The translations under genes were made by a program, and so were the position numbers. Positions 23,608-31,280 of a stretch of 51,049 bases of DNA are shown piece after piece (positions within the stretch are counted from its first letter, which is position 1; every line of letters begins with the position of its first letter). The notes below the pieces were generated by a model. The model ran no database searches, had not been told where the DNA came from, and was given only the letters and a program-made list of their open reading frames with translations. The stretch spans positions 1-51,049 of IMG/VR virus record IMGVR_UViG_3300025162_000065, one strand, 5' to 3'. The DNA comes from a virus.

Positions 23608-24227
23608 AACACTTAAACGAATGGTCTTTTAATAATTTAGTTAAACCATATTATCCACCGAAAGATACTGATGTATCAAATGATTATTCTGGTGTAATAG
23701 TAGATAAAAAAATATCAGATAAAATAGGTATTATTTATGTGAAAATTGAGAATTATGGAGTAGAAGAATTTGAAGTTAGTTTAGATAAGTACAATAAGTA
23801 TAAAATTGGACAAACTATTGACGTTTCAATTGAGGAAAGTTTAGATACTAATAAATCTAAAATTTATTTAGCTGGAGGCTGGGGAAAATTTAGAAGTATT
23901 GTCATGAATGATACTGACGCTGAATGGCTTAATCCAGAAACTATGACTGATAGAACAAATTGGTTTGACTTGGAAGTTGAAGCTGTTAGAAATTCTGATG
24001 GTATGATTGCTTGGTTCGAAAAAGGTAATCCATCTGGATTTGGAATGACATATGAAATGGGTATAGCATATGGACTTGATATTCCTTACTTATTAATTTG
24101 TGAAGATTTAGATATGCTAAAATACAAATTTGGAATGCAATCATTGGGCGCAGAAAAAACTTTTACTAGTTGGGATGATGCTTTAGAATATATAAATGAA
24201 ACAAATTGGTTAAATATAAAAAAATAA
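23604..24227 (+). CDS. Nucleoside 2-deoxyribosyltransferase-like protein with array N-terminus
   Basis: 207 residues. Opens MKHLNEWSFN (shared motif). Residues about 30-80 form a small beta domain (GVIVDKKISDKIGIIYVKI). Residues 90-200 match the deoxyribosyltransferase/SLOG-related fold: IYLAGGWGKFRS, NSDGMIAWFEKGNPSGFGMTYEMGIAYGLDIPYLLI, where the Glu of YEMG is the expected nucleophile. Such enzymes cleave or exchange the N-glycosidic bond of nucleosides or nucleotides. Ends without the KKFNI motif. Confidence 0.72.
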   Translation: MKHLNEWSFNNLVKPYYPPKDTDVSNDYSGVIVDKKISDKIGIIYVKIENYGVEEFEVSLDKYNKYKIGQTIDVSIEESLDTNKSKIYLAGGWGKFRSIVMNDTDAEWLNPETMTDRTNWFDLEVEAVRNSDGMIAWFEKGNPSGFGMTYEMGIAYGLDIPYLLICEDLDMLKYKFGMQSLGAEKTFTSWDDALEYINETNWLNIKK

Positions 24228-24237
24228 ACAAAGGTAA

Positions 24238-24492
24238 ATGATAGAAAAAGATATACAAATAAAGGAGTTATATGATTTGAAACATATGAACGATAATATT
24301 GAGAGTGGCTTTGATTATGAAGAAGGTTTGCTTAGAACATCTTTTTCTAATGTCATGTTTAAAAATAAGATGACAAATGATTTTCTAAATAAAATAAAAT
24401 CTCTTTTAATATATACAATAGAATCAAATTTAGTTGCAAGAAACTGGTTTAATTATACAGTACATAAATACTATAATAAACATAATAATTGA
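24238..24492 (+). CDS. Hypothetical small protein
   Basis: 84 residues, helical, without the shared opening or ending. Its TGA precedes the next gene's ATG with a one-base overlap. No domain recognised. Confidence 0.55.
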   Translation: MIEKDIQIKELYDLKHMNDNIESGFDYEEGLLRTSFSNVMFKNKMTNDFLNKIKSLLIYTIESNLVARNWFNYTVHKYYNKHNN

Positions 24493-24950
24493 TGAAAATT
24501 AAAAGATATAATGAGATTTATACTTCAACTAGCACTATTTCTAATGTTGATGATTATTTTGATAAAAGTTTATCATCTAAGAAAGAGTCTGATGAGGATA
24601 TGAAAGAATTGATAGATGAAATTAAAAATAATTTTAATTCAGAAAGATTTCATGCAGACCCTCTTAATAAATATTGGGAATATAATATTCCAATAGAAGA
24701 AGAAATTTTAAATGGCACTGGTAGTTACACAAAAAATATTTCTATAAAACTTCGTTTTGATAAAAGTTTAAGTGTTAATTATTTTAATATTGATACATCA
24801 TTAGTTTCTGATAAATATTTGAATGAATTGGAAAGGATTTTTAAAGATGCAGAAAAGGAAAAACTTATTGCTAAAAATTTATCAAATTTTGATAAAGTAT
24901 TACCATCTCGTATAAAAATGCGTAGTGATGTAAAAAAATTAAACTTATAA
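24492..24950 (+). CDS. Array protein
   Basis: 152 residues starting at the ATG at 24492, which gives MKIKRYNEIY. Ends VKKLNL. The middle is acidic with a beta segment (NISIKLRFDKSLSVNYFNI). One-base overlap with the next gene (TAATG). Function unknown. Confidence 0.65.
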   Translation: MKIKRYNEIYTSTSTISNVDDYFDKSLSSKKESDEDMKELIDEIKNNFNSERFHADPLNKYWEYNIPIEEEILNGTGSYTKNISIKLRFDKSLSVNYFNIDTSLVSDKYLNELERIFKDAEKEKLIAKNLSNFDKVLPSRIKMRSDVKKLNL

Positions 24951-25225
24951 TGAAAATAAAATTATTTGAAAATTTTGATAAAATAGATTTAGATATAACT
25001 TATGAACTTTGGACTTTAGATAAAAATGGTGATGAAGTTTCAACTCAGTTAAATGCAGATGGTGAATATAACCCAAATGATTTAACTGAAATTGTTGAAC
25101 TTTTTGAGAAACATGAGACTTATGATTTAAATTTATCTATAAGAAAAATAACCAAGGAATATATTACACCTGAGATTATTGAAAGAGTAAAAATGGAAAT
25201 AGAAACAAAAAAATATAATGTATAA
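24950..25225 (+). CDS. Array protein
   Basis: 91 residues, opening MKIKLFENFD and ending TKKYNV. The middle resembles a small alpha/beta domain (ITYELWTLDKNGDEVSTQL). The ending motif is kept although the stop is followed by a separate start rather than an ATGA overlap, so the peptide itself seems conserved. Confidence 0.65.
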   Translation: MKIKLFENFDKIDLDITYELWTLDKNGDEVSTQLNADGEYNPNDLTEIVELFEKHETYDLNLSIRKITKEYITPEIIERVKMEIETKKYNV

Positions 25226-25226
25226 T

Positions 25227-26216
25227 ATGAGAAAACTTATTACAAATTATGAGAGATTTATAAATGAAAATATTGAAGCACCAGATGATGTATTAGAAAT
25301 ATTAGATTTATTGAAAGATACATCAATAGAAGATATAGTTAAATTGAGAGATTCATTAGGTGATCTAATTGAAAACAGTGAAAGTTTAAAAGAAGGATTT
25401 TTAGGTGATATTATTGATAAATTGAGAATGAAATTTCAAAAAACTATTGATGATAGAATATGGAAATATCTTATTAACAGGAAAAAGAAATTTTATATGG
25501 GCTTGATTAATAATTTGAATCTTTTTGATCTAACATCTCTTGATGATGTATTTAAAAACCATCCAGGCTTTGAACTTGAAACTTTATATTTAGCTGGTGG
25601 TATGGATAAGGCTCCAGATGTTGGTGCTGGATGGAGAATTATAGTTGAAAATGAATTTGAAAAATATCCAGGAAAAAGCACTGGTTTGCCAGAAATTAGC
25701 TTAAAAGAATTTGGTGAGGTTGAACCAAAAAGAGTTGTTGAAGGTGAATATTTAGATTTATTTATAGAACATCCAGAAGAAGCTATGAAATTATATGATA
25801 GACCAATGATTCTTAATCCAGGCAGAAAAGAAGTTGATAGAACCAAAGATGTTGATTTTGAAAAAGGAATAAGAACATATAAAACTTTTGATCAAGAAAC
25901 TGAACCAGAAGAATATGAACCAACAATGTCAAATATTAGAAAAACCATGACAAATAGTATTGAGGTCGGAGATGAGCATTTGGTTAGATTAACTGATGCT
26001 ATATTTTTAGGATTGAACACAGCGGCGGCTGCAGGTACTTATGGTGAATTACAAACTCAAAGTTTTATGAATAAACCTATATTTGTTTGGATGACAGATA
26101 AGAATTGGAAATTTTCTGATTTTTCTATGTGGACATTCCCACATTTTTCTAAATTGGCAAGAAATGAAGAAGAAATGAAAGTGTTAGTCAACACTATTAT
26201 TAATTATACTAAATAA
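25227..26216 (+). CDS. Nucleoside 2-deoxyribosyltransferase-like protein
   Basis: 329 residues from the ATG at 25227 (MRKLITNYERFINE, matching the shared opening better than the ATG at 25218). N-terminal 100 residues are helical. Residues 120-320 have TLYLAGGMDKAPDVGAGWR, MILNPGRKEVDR, LVRLTDAIFLGLNTAA, GTYGELQTQSFMNKPIFVWM, the pattern of the deoxyribosyltransferase-like fold with Glu in YGELQ as the likely catalytic residue. Second such protein in this array. May process nucleotides or NAD-like signals. Confidence 0.7.
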   Translation: MRKLITNYERFINENIEAPDDVLEILDLLKDTSIEDIVKLRDSLGDLIENSESLKEGFLGDIIDKLRMKFQKTIDDRIWKYLINRKKKFYMGLINNLNLFDLTSLDDVFKNHPGFELETLYLAGGMDKAPDVGAGWRIIVENEFEKYPGKSTGLPEISLKEFGEVEPKRVVEGEYLDLFIEHPEEAMKLYDRPMILNPGRKEVDRTKDVDFEKGIRTYKTFDQETEPEEYEPTMSNIRKTMTNSIEVGDEHLVRLTDAIFLGLNTAAAAGTYGELQTQSFMNKPIFVWMTDKNWKFSDFSMWTFPHFSKLARNEEEMKVLVNTIINYTK

Positions 26217-26465
26217 TTTTACTTTTCTTTCTTTTTTAATATCTTTATACTTAAAAATCACATCACCAGGTGTGATTTTTTTATCGTAATACACTCTTAC
26301 TTTTTTGTCATTAATTTTAACTTCACCTACATAATTTTCTGAAACATTATCAATAACCAACATTTCTGCATCATATAGGAAATCTATATTGTTTATATTT
26401 TTGGGATTTATATAAATAAAATCAAAATTATATTTTTCAAATAGTGTTTTAAGATAGTTCATCAT
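26184..26465 (-). CDS. Hypothetical protein
   Basis: 93 residues opening MMNYLKTLFEKYNF, similar to the shared array opening, with a beta segment VGEVKINDKKVRVYYDKKITPGDVIF (SH3-like). Converges with and overlaps the plus-strand gene by 33 bases. Last gene of the IF-3 operon. Unrecognised. Confidence 0.6.
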   Translation of the reverse strand: MMNYLKTLFEKYNFDFIYINPKNINNIDFLYDAEMLVIDNVSENYVGEVKINDKKVRVYYDKKITPGDVIFKYKDIKKERKVKLFSIINNSVD

Positions 26466-26694
26466 TTGAAATTTTAATGATTTTTTCTTTCCTTTCCTCT
26501 TTTATGTCAAAGAGTTCATATTTATCAGAAACAAAGAGAGTCTCATCAATTTTTTCACCTTTATCATTTACTAAATCAAATCCACGATAACTGCTACCAT
26601 AAACTGTGAATATTTCACCTGCTTTATATGTTCTGGAGAACATTTCTATATCTTTTGTTAGTTTTACTTTACTACCAATTTTGATCTGTTTCAT
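26449..26694 (-). CDS. Small KOW/SH3-like protein
   Basis: 81 residues with MKQIKIGSKVKLTKDIEMF...TYKAGEIFTVYG...FDLVNDKG, the G-x-x-V-x-L and A-G-x-x-F-x-V strands of a small SH3/KOW barrel, and a basic helix at the end. Overlaps the neighbours on both sides and lies in the IF-3 operon, so a ribosome- or nucleic-acid-related role is possible. Confidence 0.6.
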   Translation of the reverse strand: MKQIKIGSKVKLTKDIEMFSRTYKAGEIFTVYGSSYRGFDLVNDKGEKIDETLFVSDKYELFDIKEERKEKIIKISNDELS

Positions 26695-26779
26695 TGTTCA
26701 TAGTTTCTTGTTCACCATTATCAAATGGTGTGTCTTCTTCAAATGATTCTTGCTCACCGTTATCAAAAAATTCTATCAT
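26672..26779 (-). CDS. Tiny acidic peptide with duplicated motif
   Basis: 35 residues. The heptad FDNGEQE(S/T) occurs twice. Its ATG overlaps the IF-3 stop (ATGA) and its stop overlaps the next gene by 23 bases, which supports translation. Too short for any family call. Confidence 0.45.
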   Translation of the reverse strand: MIEFFDNGEQESFEEDTPFDNGEQETMNNETDQNW

Positions 26780-27303
26780 TTTTTAACTGGTTTAATCATC
26801 ATTGACATTCTTTTACCTTCTAATTTTGGCAAATATTCAGGTATGCCTAACCCTTTTAATTCTTCAGAGAATCTTAATAAGATAATTTCTCCATGTTCTT
26901 TATATGTAATTTCACGTCCCTTAAAGAAAACTGAAACTAGAACTTTATCATTATTTACTAAGAAACTTTTAGCATGATTTAATTTGAAATTGAAGTCATG
27001 ATCATCAGTATTTGGCGTCATTCTAATTTCTTTAACTTCAACTTGATTTTGCTTTTGTTTTTTCTGCTGTTCTTTTTCCTTTTTCTTTTTATCGTAAAGA
27101 AATTTTCCATAATCAATTACTTTACAAATACTTACATCATTTGCAGTTGAGATTTCTACTAAATCTAATTCCATTTCTCTAGCAATTCTTAATGCAGTTC
27201 GGATTTCATAAACACCTGGTTCGATGTTATCACCTACGAGTCTCACGTTAGGTACTCTAATTAAATTGTTGATTCGGTTTTGCGCTTCGTCTTTTTTCTT
27301 CAT
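26776..27303 (-). CDS. infC: Translation initiation factor IF-3
   Basis: 175 residues, full length. N-domain (about 8-82): NNLIRVPNVRLVGDN, ALRIAREMELDLVEIS, CKVIDYGKFLYD. Lys/Gln-rich linker (about 80-97). C-domain (about 98-172): KEIRMTPNTDDHDF, VSVFFKGREITYKEHGE, MSMMIKPVKK. All IF-3 hallmarks are present and both domains are intact. IF-3 binds the 30S subunit and controls start-site choice, including against leaderless messages. It is probably derived from a Bacteroidota-type host gene. ATG start. Confidence 0.95.
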   Translation of the reverse strand: MKKKDEAQNRINNLIRVPNVRLVGDNIEPGVYEIRTALRIAREMELDLVEISTANDVSICKVIDYGKFLYDKKKKEKEQQKKQKQNQVEVKEIRMTPNTDDHDFNFKLNHAKSFLVNNDKVLVSVFFKGREITYKEHGEIILLRFSEELKGLGIPEYLPKLEGKRMSMMIKPVKK

Positions 27304-27377
27304 ATTTTTAAATGTAAGTTATATATTAAAATACATATGGTTTGTTTATCTATTTCCAAAAATAAATCTTTGTTTTT

Positions 27378-27385
27378 TATATATA
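27378..27385 (+). promoter_or_regulatory. TATATATA promoter, five-base leader
   Basis: TTTTTTATATATAGCTTT then ATG at 27391. This fixes the start at MKYLKTFE rather than at upstream in-frame codons. Confidence 0.5.
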
Positions 27386-27390
27386 GCTTT

Positions 27391-27846
27391 ATGAAATATT
27401 TGAAGACTTTTGAAAAATATGAATATACTGGTTATGAAGGTATGTTATTTATTAATATTCCATCAACTAATTATTTTAAAAGTGACATAAAGTTTCAAAT
27501 TATTTTTGTTGATACAATCATACCAGATACAGTAAAAATAAAAGGTCAAGATACGATTCAATTTAACCAATCTAATGGTGAGGAATGTTATGTATATATG
27601 ACTACTTGGGATCAATACTATAATGAGGATGATTTTAAAAGAATTAAATTTATGACAACAGAACAATTTTATAAAGAATATAAGCCTTCATATATAAGAA
27701 TATTAGATGATTTGTTAGATGAAATTGATAAAATAGACAATAAACAAAAGGGTAGTAGGCGTTCTGAAAAATTAAATAAATTAGTAGAAAGATTAACAAT
27801 ACCAGAAGTTGATCATATAATAAATTCAAGAAAATTCAATATATGA
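27391..27846 (+). CDS. Array protein
   Basis: 151 residues, opening MKYLKTFEKYEYTGYEG and ending NSRKFNI. An in-frame extension to 27280 exists, but the promoter box at 27378 lies inside it. The middle has a beta-rich domain (IQFNQSNGEECYVYMTTWDQYY). Four-base overlap with the next gene. Function unknown. Confidence 0.68.
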   Translation: MKYLKTFEKYEYTGYEGMLFINIPSTNYFKSDIKFQIIFVDTIIPDTVKIKGQDTIQFNQSNGEECYVYMTTWDQYYNEDDFKRIKFMTTEQFYKEYKPSYIRILDDLLDEIDKIDNKQKGSRRSEKLNKLVERLTIPEVDHIINSRKFNI

Positions 27847-28784
27847 TAAAAAGATTTGAAAATTTTATGTCAGATACTCAAATTAAGAATAAGTTTATAA
27901 CTTGTATTTATTCTAATCTACACGGAACACAATTTGGTGGAAGAAATGATAGAGAAGAACATTATAAATATAGTCTATTGTCATTATTAAAGATGACTGA
28001 TGCTGATTTTGTGTGTTATACATCAAGTTTAGAATATGAAAATCTATGTGATTTTTTTTATAAGAAAAATAATGTTAATGAGAATCAATTAAAGATCAAA
28101 ATATTTGATTTAGAGAATAATGATTTCAAAGATTTGATAAATAAATATAAAGATATAAATGATATAAAAAAATCACAAAGATGCTTTGAAATACAATATA
28201 TGAAGTTCATCTGGCCTACTTTAGAAGATATGACATATGATTATTATTTCTGGATTGATGCTGGATTAAGTTTTGATGGTTTAATTCCAAAAAAACATCT
28301 AAATACTGATAATAATAATTCAATTGGCTTTAATTCACCATTATTTAACAATAATTTCTTAAAAAACTTAATAAAAAGGTGTGATGATAAATGTATAGTT
28401 ATAACTAAGGAAAATTCTAAGTTTTTCTATGCAAATACAGTAGATCCTAAACACTATAAAAGTTATGATTCATCAAGGCATGTTGTTGCTGGTTTATTTG
28501 GTGGAAAAAGAGAAATAATGAATGAAATTATTAAAATATTTAGGCAATATATAGATAAGATAACAAATGAAGATAAGACTTTATATTATGAAGAAGCAAT
28601 TATGTCATTAATGAATTATAATAGCCCTGAATTATTTGTTAGTTTGGATTTTGACACTTGGTATCATGAAGATACTGTTTCATATCTAAATAGAATTAAA
28701 CAACATAGTAAATTTGATAATAATTTACTTGATCAGTTAAAAAATAGTAAGAGTTTTCATCAAATAATAGAAGAATTACAATGA
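27843..28784 (+). CDS. HtrL/YibB-type glycosyltransferase-like protein
   Basis: 313 residues, opening MIKRFENFM. Features: FITCIYSNLHGTQFGGRNDR, YKYSLLSLLKMTDADFVCYTS, QYMKFIWPTLEDM, YYFWIDAGLSFDG (the D.G metal-site type motif), HVVAGLFGGKREIM, and EEAIMSLMNY. The set matches the HtrL/YibB-like family, thought to adopt a GT-A glycosyltransferase fold. The substrate is unknown. Embedded in the array with four-base overlaps. Confidence 0.68.
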   Translation: MIKRFENFMSDTQIKNKFITCIYSNLHGTQFGGRNDREEHYKYSLLSLLKMTDADFVCYTSSLEYENLCDFFYKKNNVNENQLKIKIFDLENNDFKDLINKYKDINDIKKSQRCFEIQYMKFIWPTLEDMTYDYYFWIDAGLSFDGLIPKKHLNTDNNNSIGFNSPLFNNNFLKNLIKRCDDKCIVITKENSKFFYANTVDPKHYKSYDSSRHVVAGLFGGKREIMNEIIKIFRQYIDKITNEDKTLYYEEAIMSLMNYNSPELFVSLDFDTWYHEDTVSYLNRIKQHSKFDNNLLDQLKNSKSFHQIIEELQ

Positions 28785-29032
28785 TAAAAACATTTGAAAG
28801 TTGGTTAAGAAAAGATCCTCCAAAATTTAAAAAGGGAGATGTTGTATATGCTATTAATATAGATGGAACAAGTCTTAAAAAAGACACACCTTATATTGTG
28901 GATATTGTAGGGACCGAGAATCTTGGCGACCGATATTTGATTACTATTACATCAGGAATTATACCTAGACCATATAATGATAGCAGATTTATATCAAAAT
29001 TAGAATATGATTCAAATAAATTCAACATATGA
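28781..29032 (+). CDS. Array protein, SH3-like
   Basis: 83 residues, opening MIKTFESWLRKD and ending DSNKFNI. The middle FKKGDVVYAINIDGTSLKKDTPYIV is a small SH3-like barrel (K-G-D-x-V). Overlaps both neighbours by four bases. Confidence 0.65.
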   Translation: MIKTFESWLRKDPPKFKKGDVVYAINIDGTSLKKDTPYIVDIVGTENLGDRYLITITSGIIPRPYNDSRFISKLEYDSNKFNI

Positions 29033-30015
29033 AATATATTAAAACATACGAGTATAGACAATTAGCTGACAAAATATATTTTAATACTGATAAATTAAAT
29101 CAGAATGATAGAAATATTATATATGATAGAATAACTCAAGGTGATAATACAACTAAAATAATATCAGATATGTATTTTAGACATAAAGATGATTGGAATA
29201 TAAAAGATGTTATAAAAAATTTAAAAGATATTCATAACCAGTTACTTAATTATAATAAAAATGTCATTCCAATTAAAGATTTTGATATGTTAAACAAAGA
29301 TGATAATGATTATTATTATAGTTTTATTAATAGAGGAAAAATTTTAGATAGACTTAAAGAATTACCATCTGTTGCAATTCGTAACATGAAAGAAGATATT
29401 AGAAAGCCTAGAGATAGTAAAGAACTTGATGATTATAGACATAGTATTGAATATTTTTCAGCACAATATTCTCAATTGTATAATCGTGATGAAAAATTTA
29501 GAAAAAAAATACATGACAAAATGTTTAAGTCTAATATAACATTAGAAGATTTATTAAGATTTGCACATCAGAAAGAAAATTTATTGGGTGGCGTTGAATA
29601 TAGTAAAGATGATGTTATTAAGATGGTAGATGATTCTTATGTAGATATGACTATTATTTATGATGAAAATGATGTTCTTGTAGTAAAAGTTGAGTCCGCA
29701 GAAGCAATAAAAAATATAGGCTGTAATTCATTTTGGTGCTTTACTTATGGACAGGATAATTATAGAAGTTGGAGTAATTTTTGTTATCATGGAATGGTGT
29801 ATGTTATTATAAATTTCAAATTACCTTCAGATGATCCAGAATTTATGTATATACTTATTAAACCATTAGAAAAACAAAGTTTTTATAAAAAAGAAGAAAA
29901 TGATTATAAAATTCCATTGTTTAATATGGCTAATGAAAATTATTTTGACCCATATCCAATTTTAACTGATTTGGTTGGTAAAAAGAATATTAAAAAAATA
30001 TTTACTTTTGAATGA
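29029..30015 (+). CDS. Array protein with WCFTYG motif
   Basis: 328 residues, opening MKYIKTYEYR. The N-terminal 200 residues are helical. The C-terminal third has VVKVESAEAIKNIGCNSFWC, FTYGQDNYRSW, HGMVYVIINFKLP, a strand-rich segment with two close Cys that looks like a conserved enzymatic or binding module of large phages; I cannot name it. Ends IFTFE, without the KKFNI motif. Confidence 0.62.
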   Translation: MKYIKTYEYRQLADKIYFNTDKLNQNDRNIIYDRITQGDNTTKIISDMYFRHKDDWNIKDVIKNLKDIHNQLLNYNKNVIPIKDFDMLNKDDNDYYYSFINRGKILDRLKELPSVAIRNMKEDIRKPRDSKELDDYRHSIEYFSAQYSQLYNRDEKFRKKIHDKMFKSNITLEDLLRFAHQKENLLGGVEYSKDDVIKMVDDSYVDMTIIYDENDVLVVKVESAEAIKNIGCNSFWCFTYGQDNYRSWSNFCYHGMVYVIINFKLPSDDPEFMYILIKPLEKQSFYKKEENDYKIPLFNMANENYFDPYPILTDLVGKKNIKKIFTFE

Positions 30016-30338
30016 AGTATATAAAAACATACGAAAATTTAGAAATTGAACCAAAAGTTGGAGATTATGTCATATGTGATGATTCTAGAGCCAAAGATCA
30101 TATTATATTGAGAGATTTTATAAATAACAATATAGGTAGATTAAATCATATTGATAAAGAAGATCCTATGCCATATGATATAGAGTATAAAAATATACCA
30201 TATGAGTTATCAAGTTTTTATTTCGGATTTAATGGTAGAAAGAATAATAGAATAATGAATAGAACAGAAATAATATATTTTTCTAAAAGTAAAGAAGATG
30301 TAGAACAATATCTACAAAATAAAAAATTCAATTTATGA
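30012..30338 (+). CDS. Array protein, GDYV family (tandem copy 1)
   Basis: 108 residues: MKYIKTYENLEIEPKVGDYV opening, then FINNNIG, YDIEYKNIPYEL, KEDVEQYL, ending NKKFNL. Aligns over its length with the next two proteins. A small SH3-like domain followed by a helix is predicted. Four-base overlaps both sides. Confidence 0.68.
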   Translation: MKYIKTYENLEIEPKVGDYVICDDSRAKDHIILRDFINNNIGRLNHIDKEDPMPYDIEYKNIPYELSSFYFGFNGRKNNRIMNRTEIIYFSKSKEDVEQYLQNKKFNL

Positions 30339-30673
30339 GATATCTAAAATATTTTGAATCTTTATATAAACCAAAAGTTGGGGATTATGTTGTTGCTGAT
30401 AAACTATATTTAGCGGGTCATTTTAAAAATTTTGAAGATTTTGTTGAAAATAATGTTGGTATAGTAACATATATTAGTAAAGATCCAATATTCTACCAAA
30501 TTGAATATTATGATGTACCACAAGATTTAAAAAGTAAATTTTCATATAATGGAAATGAATATAAAACTAATATTTATGATATAGATGATTCAAGGAAAAA
30601 AATAAGATTAGCAACACCAGAAGAAATAGAAGAATTTGAAGCAAAAAGAAGAATGAATAAATTTAATCTATGA
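30335..30673 (+). CDS. Array protein, GDYV family (tandem copy 2)
   Basis: 112 residues: MRYLKYFESLYKPKVGDYVV, FVENNVGIV, YQIEYYDVPQDL, TPEEIEEF, ending MNKFNL. Paralogue of its two neighbours; identity is low except at the two ends and the GDYV, NN(V/I)G and YxIEYxxxPxxL positions. Confidence 0.68.
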   Translation: MRYLKYFESLYKPKVGDYVVADKLYLAGHFKNFEDFVENNVGIVTYISKDPIFYQIEYYDVPQDLKSKFSYNGNEYKTNIYDIDDSRKKIRLATPEEIEEFEAKRRMNKFNL

Positions 30674-31017
30674 AATATTTAAAAACATACGAAAATTTTG
30701 ATTTTGAATTAGCTGTAGGTGATTATGTTCTTGTAAATTATGATGAAGATGATATGGAACAAGAACTTAAAGATTATCTAAAAAACAATATTGCACAAGT
30801 TAGATATGGTAACAATTTAGATGATGAATGGATAACTGTAAATTATAAAGATACACCAAGTGATTATTTAATAAAACATTATTTTACAAATAGAGATAAT
30901 TATGAAATAAAATATAATTTGTATCCAAGAGTTATTAATCAATATTATATAGTTGCAGCTTCAAAAGATAAAGAAAACTTAAAACAAATAGTATTAAATA
31001 GAAAATATAACTTATGA
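30670..31017 (+). CDS. Array protein, GDYV family (tandem copy 3)
   Basis: 115 residues: MKYLKTYENFDFELAVGDYVL, YLKNNIAQV, ITVNYKDTPSDYL, ASKDKENLKQIV, ending NRKYNL. Third tandem copy. Related also to the minus-strand protein at 20692. Confidence 0.68.
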   Translation: MKYLKTYENFDFELAVGDYVLVNYDEDDMEQELKDYLKNNIAQVRYGNNLDDEWITVNYKDTPSDYLIKHYFTNRDNYEIKYNLYPRVINQYYIVAASKDKENLKQIVLNRKYNL

Positions 31018-31280
31018 AAATAAAAAAATTTAACGAAAAATTAGAACCACTAGATTCAATATTTAAAATATTTGCTAGTGTAGAAGAAAATATACCACCA
31101 TTGGAGTATTCTGGTAGTTATAAAACTTATAATAAAGCATATAAAGAAATTTTAGATTGGATAGATAATGGATTACGTGATAAGAAAGTTTATGATGCAT
31201 ATATTGTAAAAGTAACAAAAGAAATACTTAATAATGACGACATTAAAGCAAGAATAGATTCAAAAAAATATAACATATGA
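31014..31280 (+). CDS. Array protein
   Basis: 88 residues, opening MKIKKFNEKLEP and ending DSKKYNI; helical middle (YKTYNKAYKEILDWIDNG, VKVTKEILNNDDI). Four-base overlaps. Similar in size and layout to the protein at 24950. Confidence 0.66.
   Translation: MKIKKFNEKLEPLDSIFKIFASVEENIPPLEYSGSYKTYNKAYKEILDWIDNGLRDKKVYDAYIVKVTKEILNNDDIKARIDSKKYNI

Noticed and set aside
25493-25846. Minus-strand 117-residue ORF
   Set aside because: Antisense shadow of the deoxyribosyltransferase-like gene.
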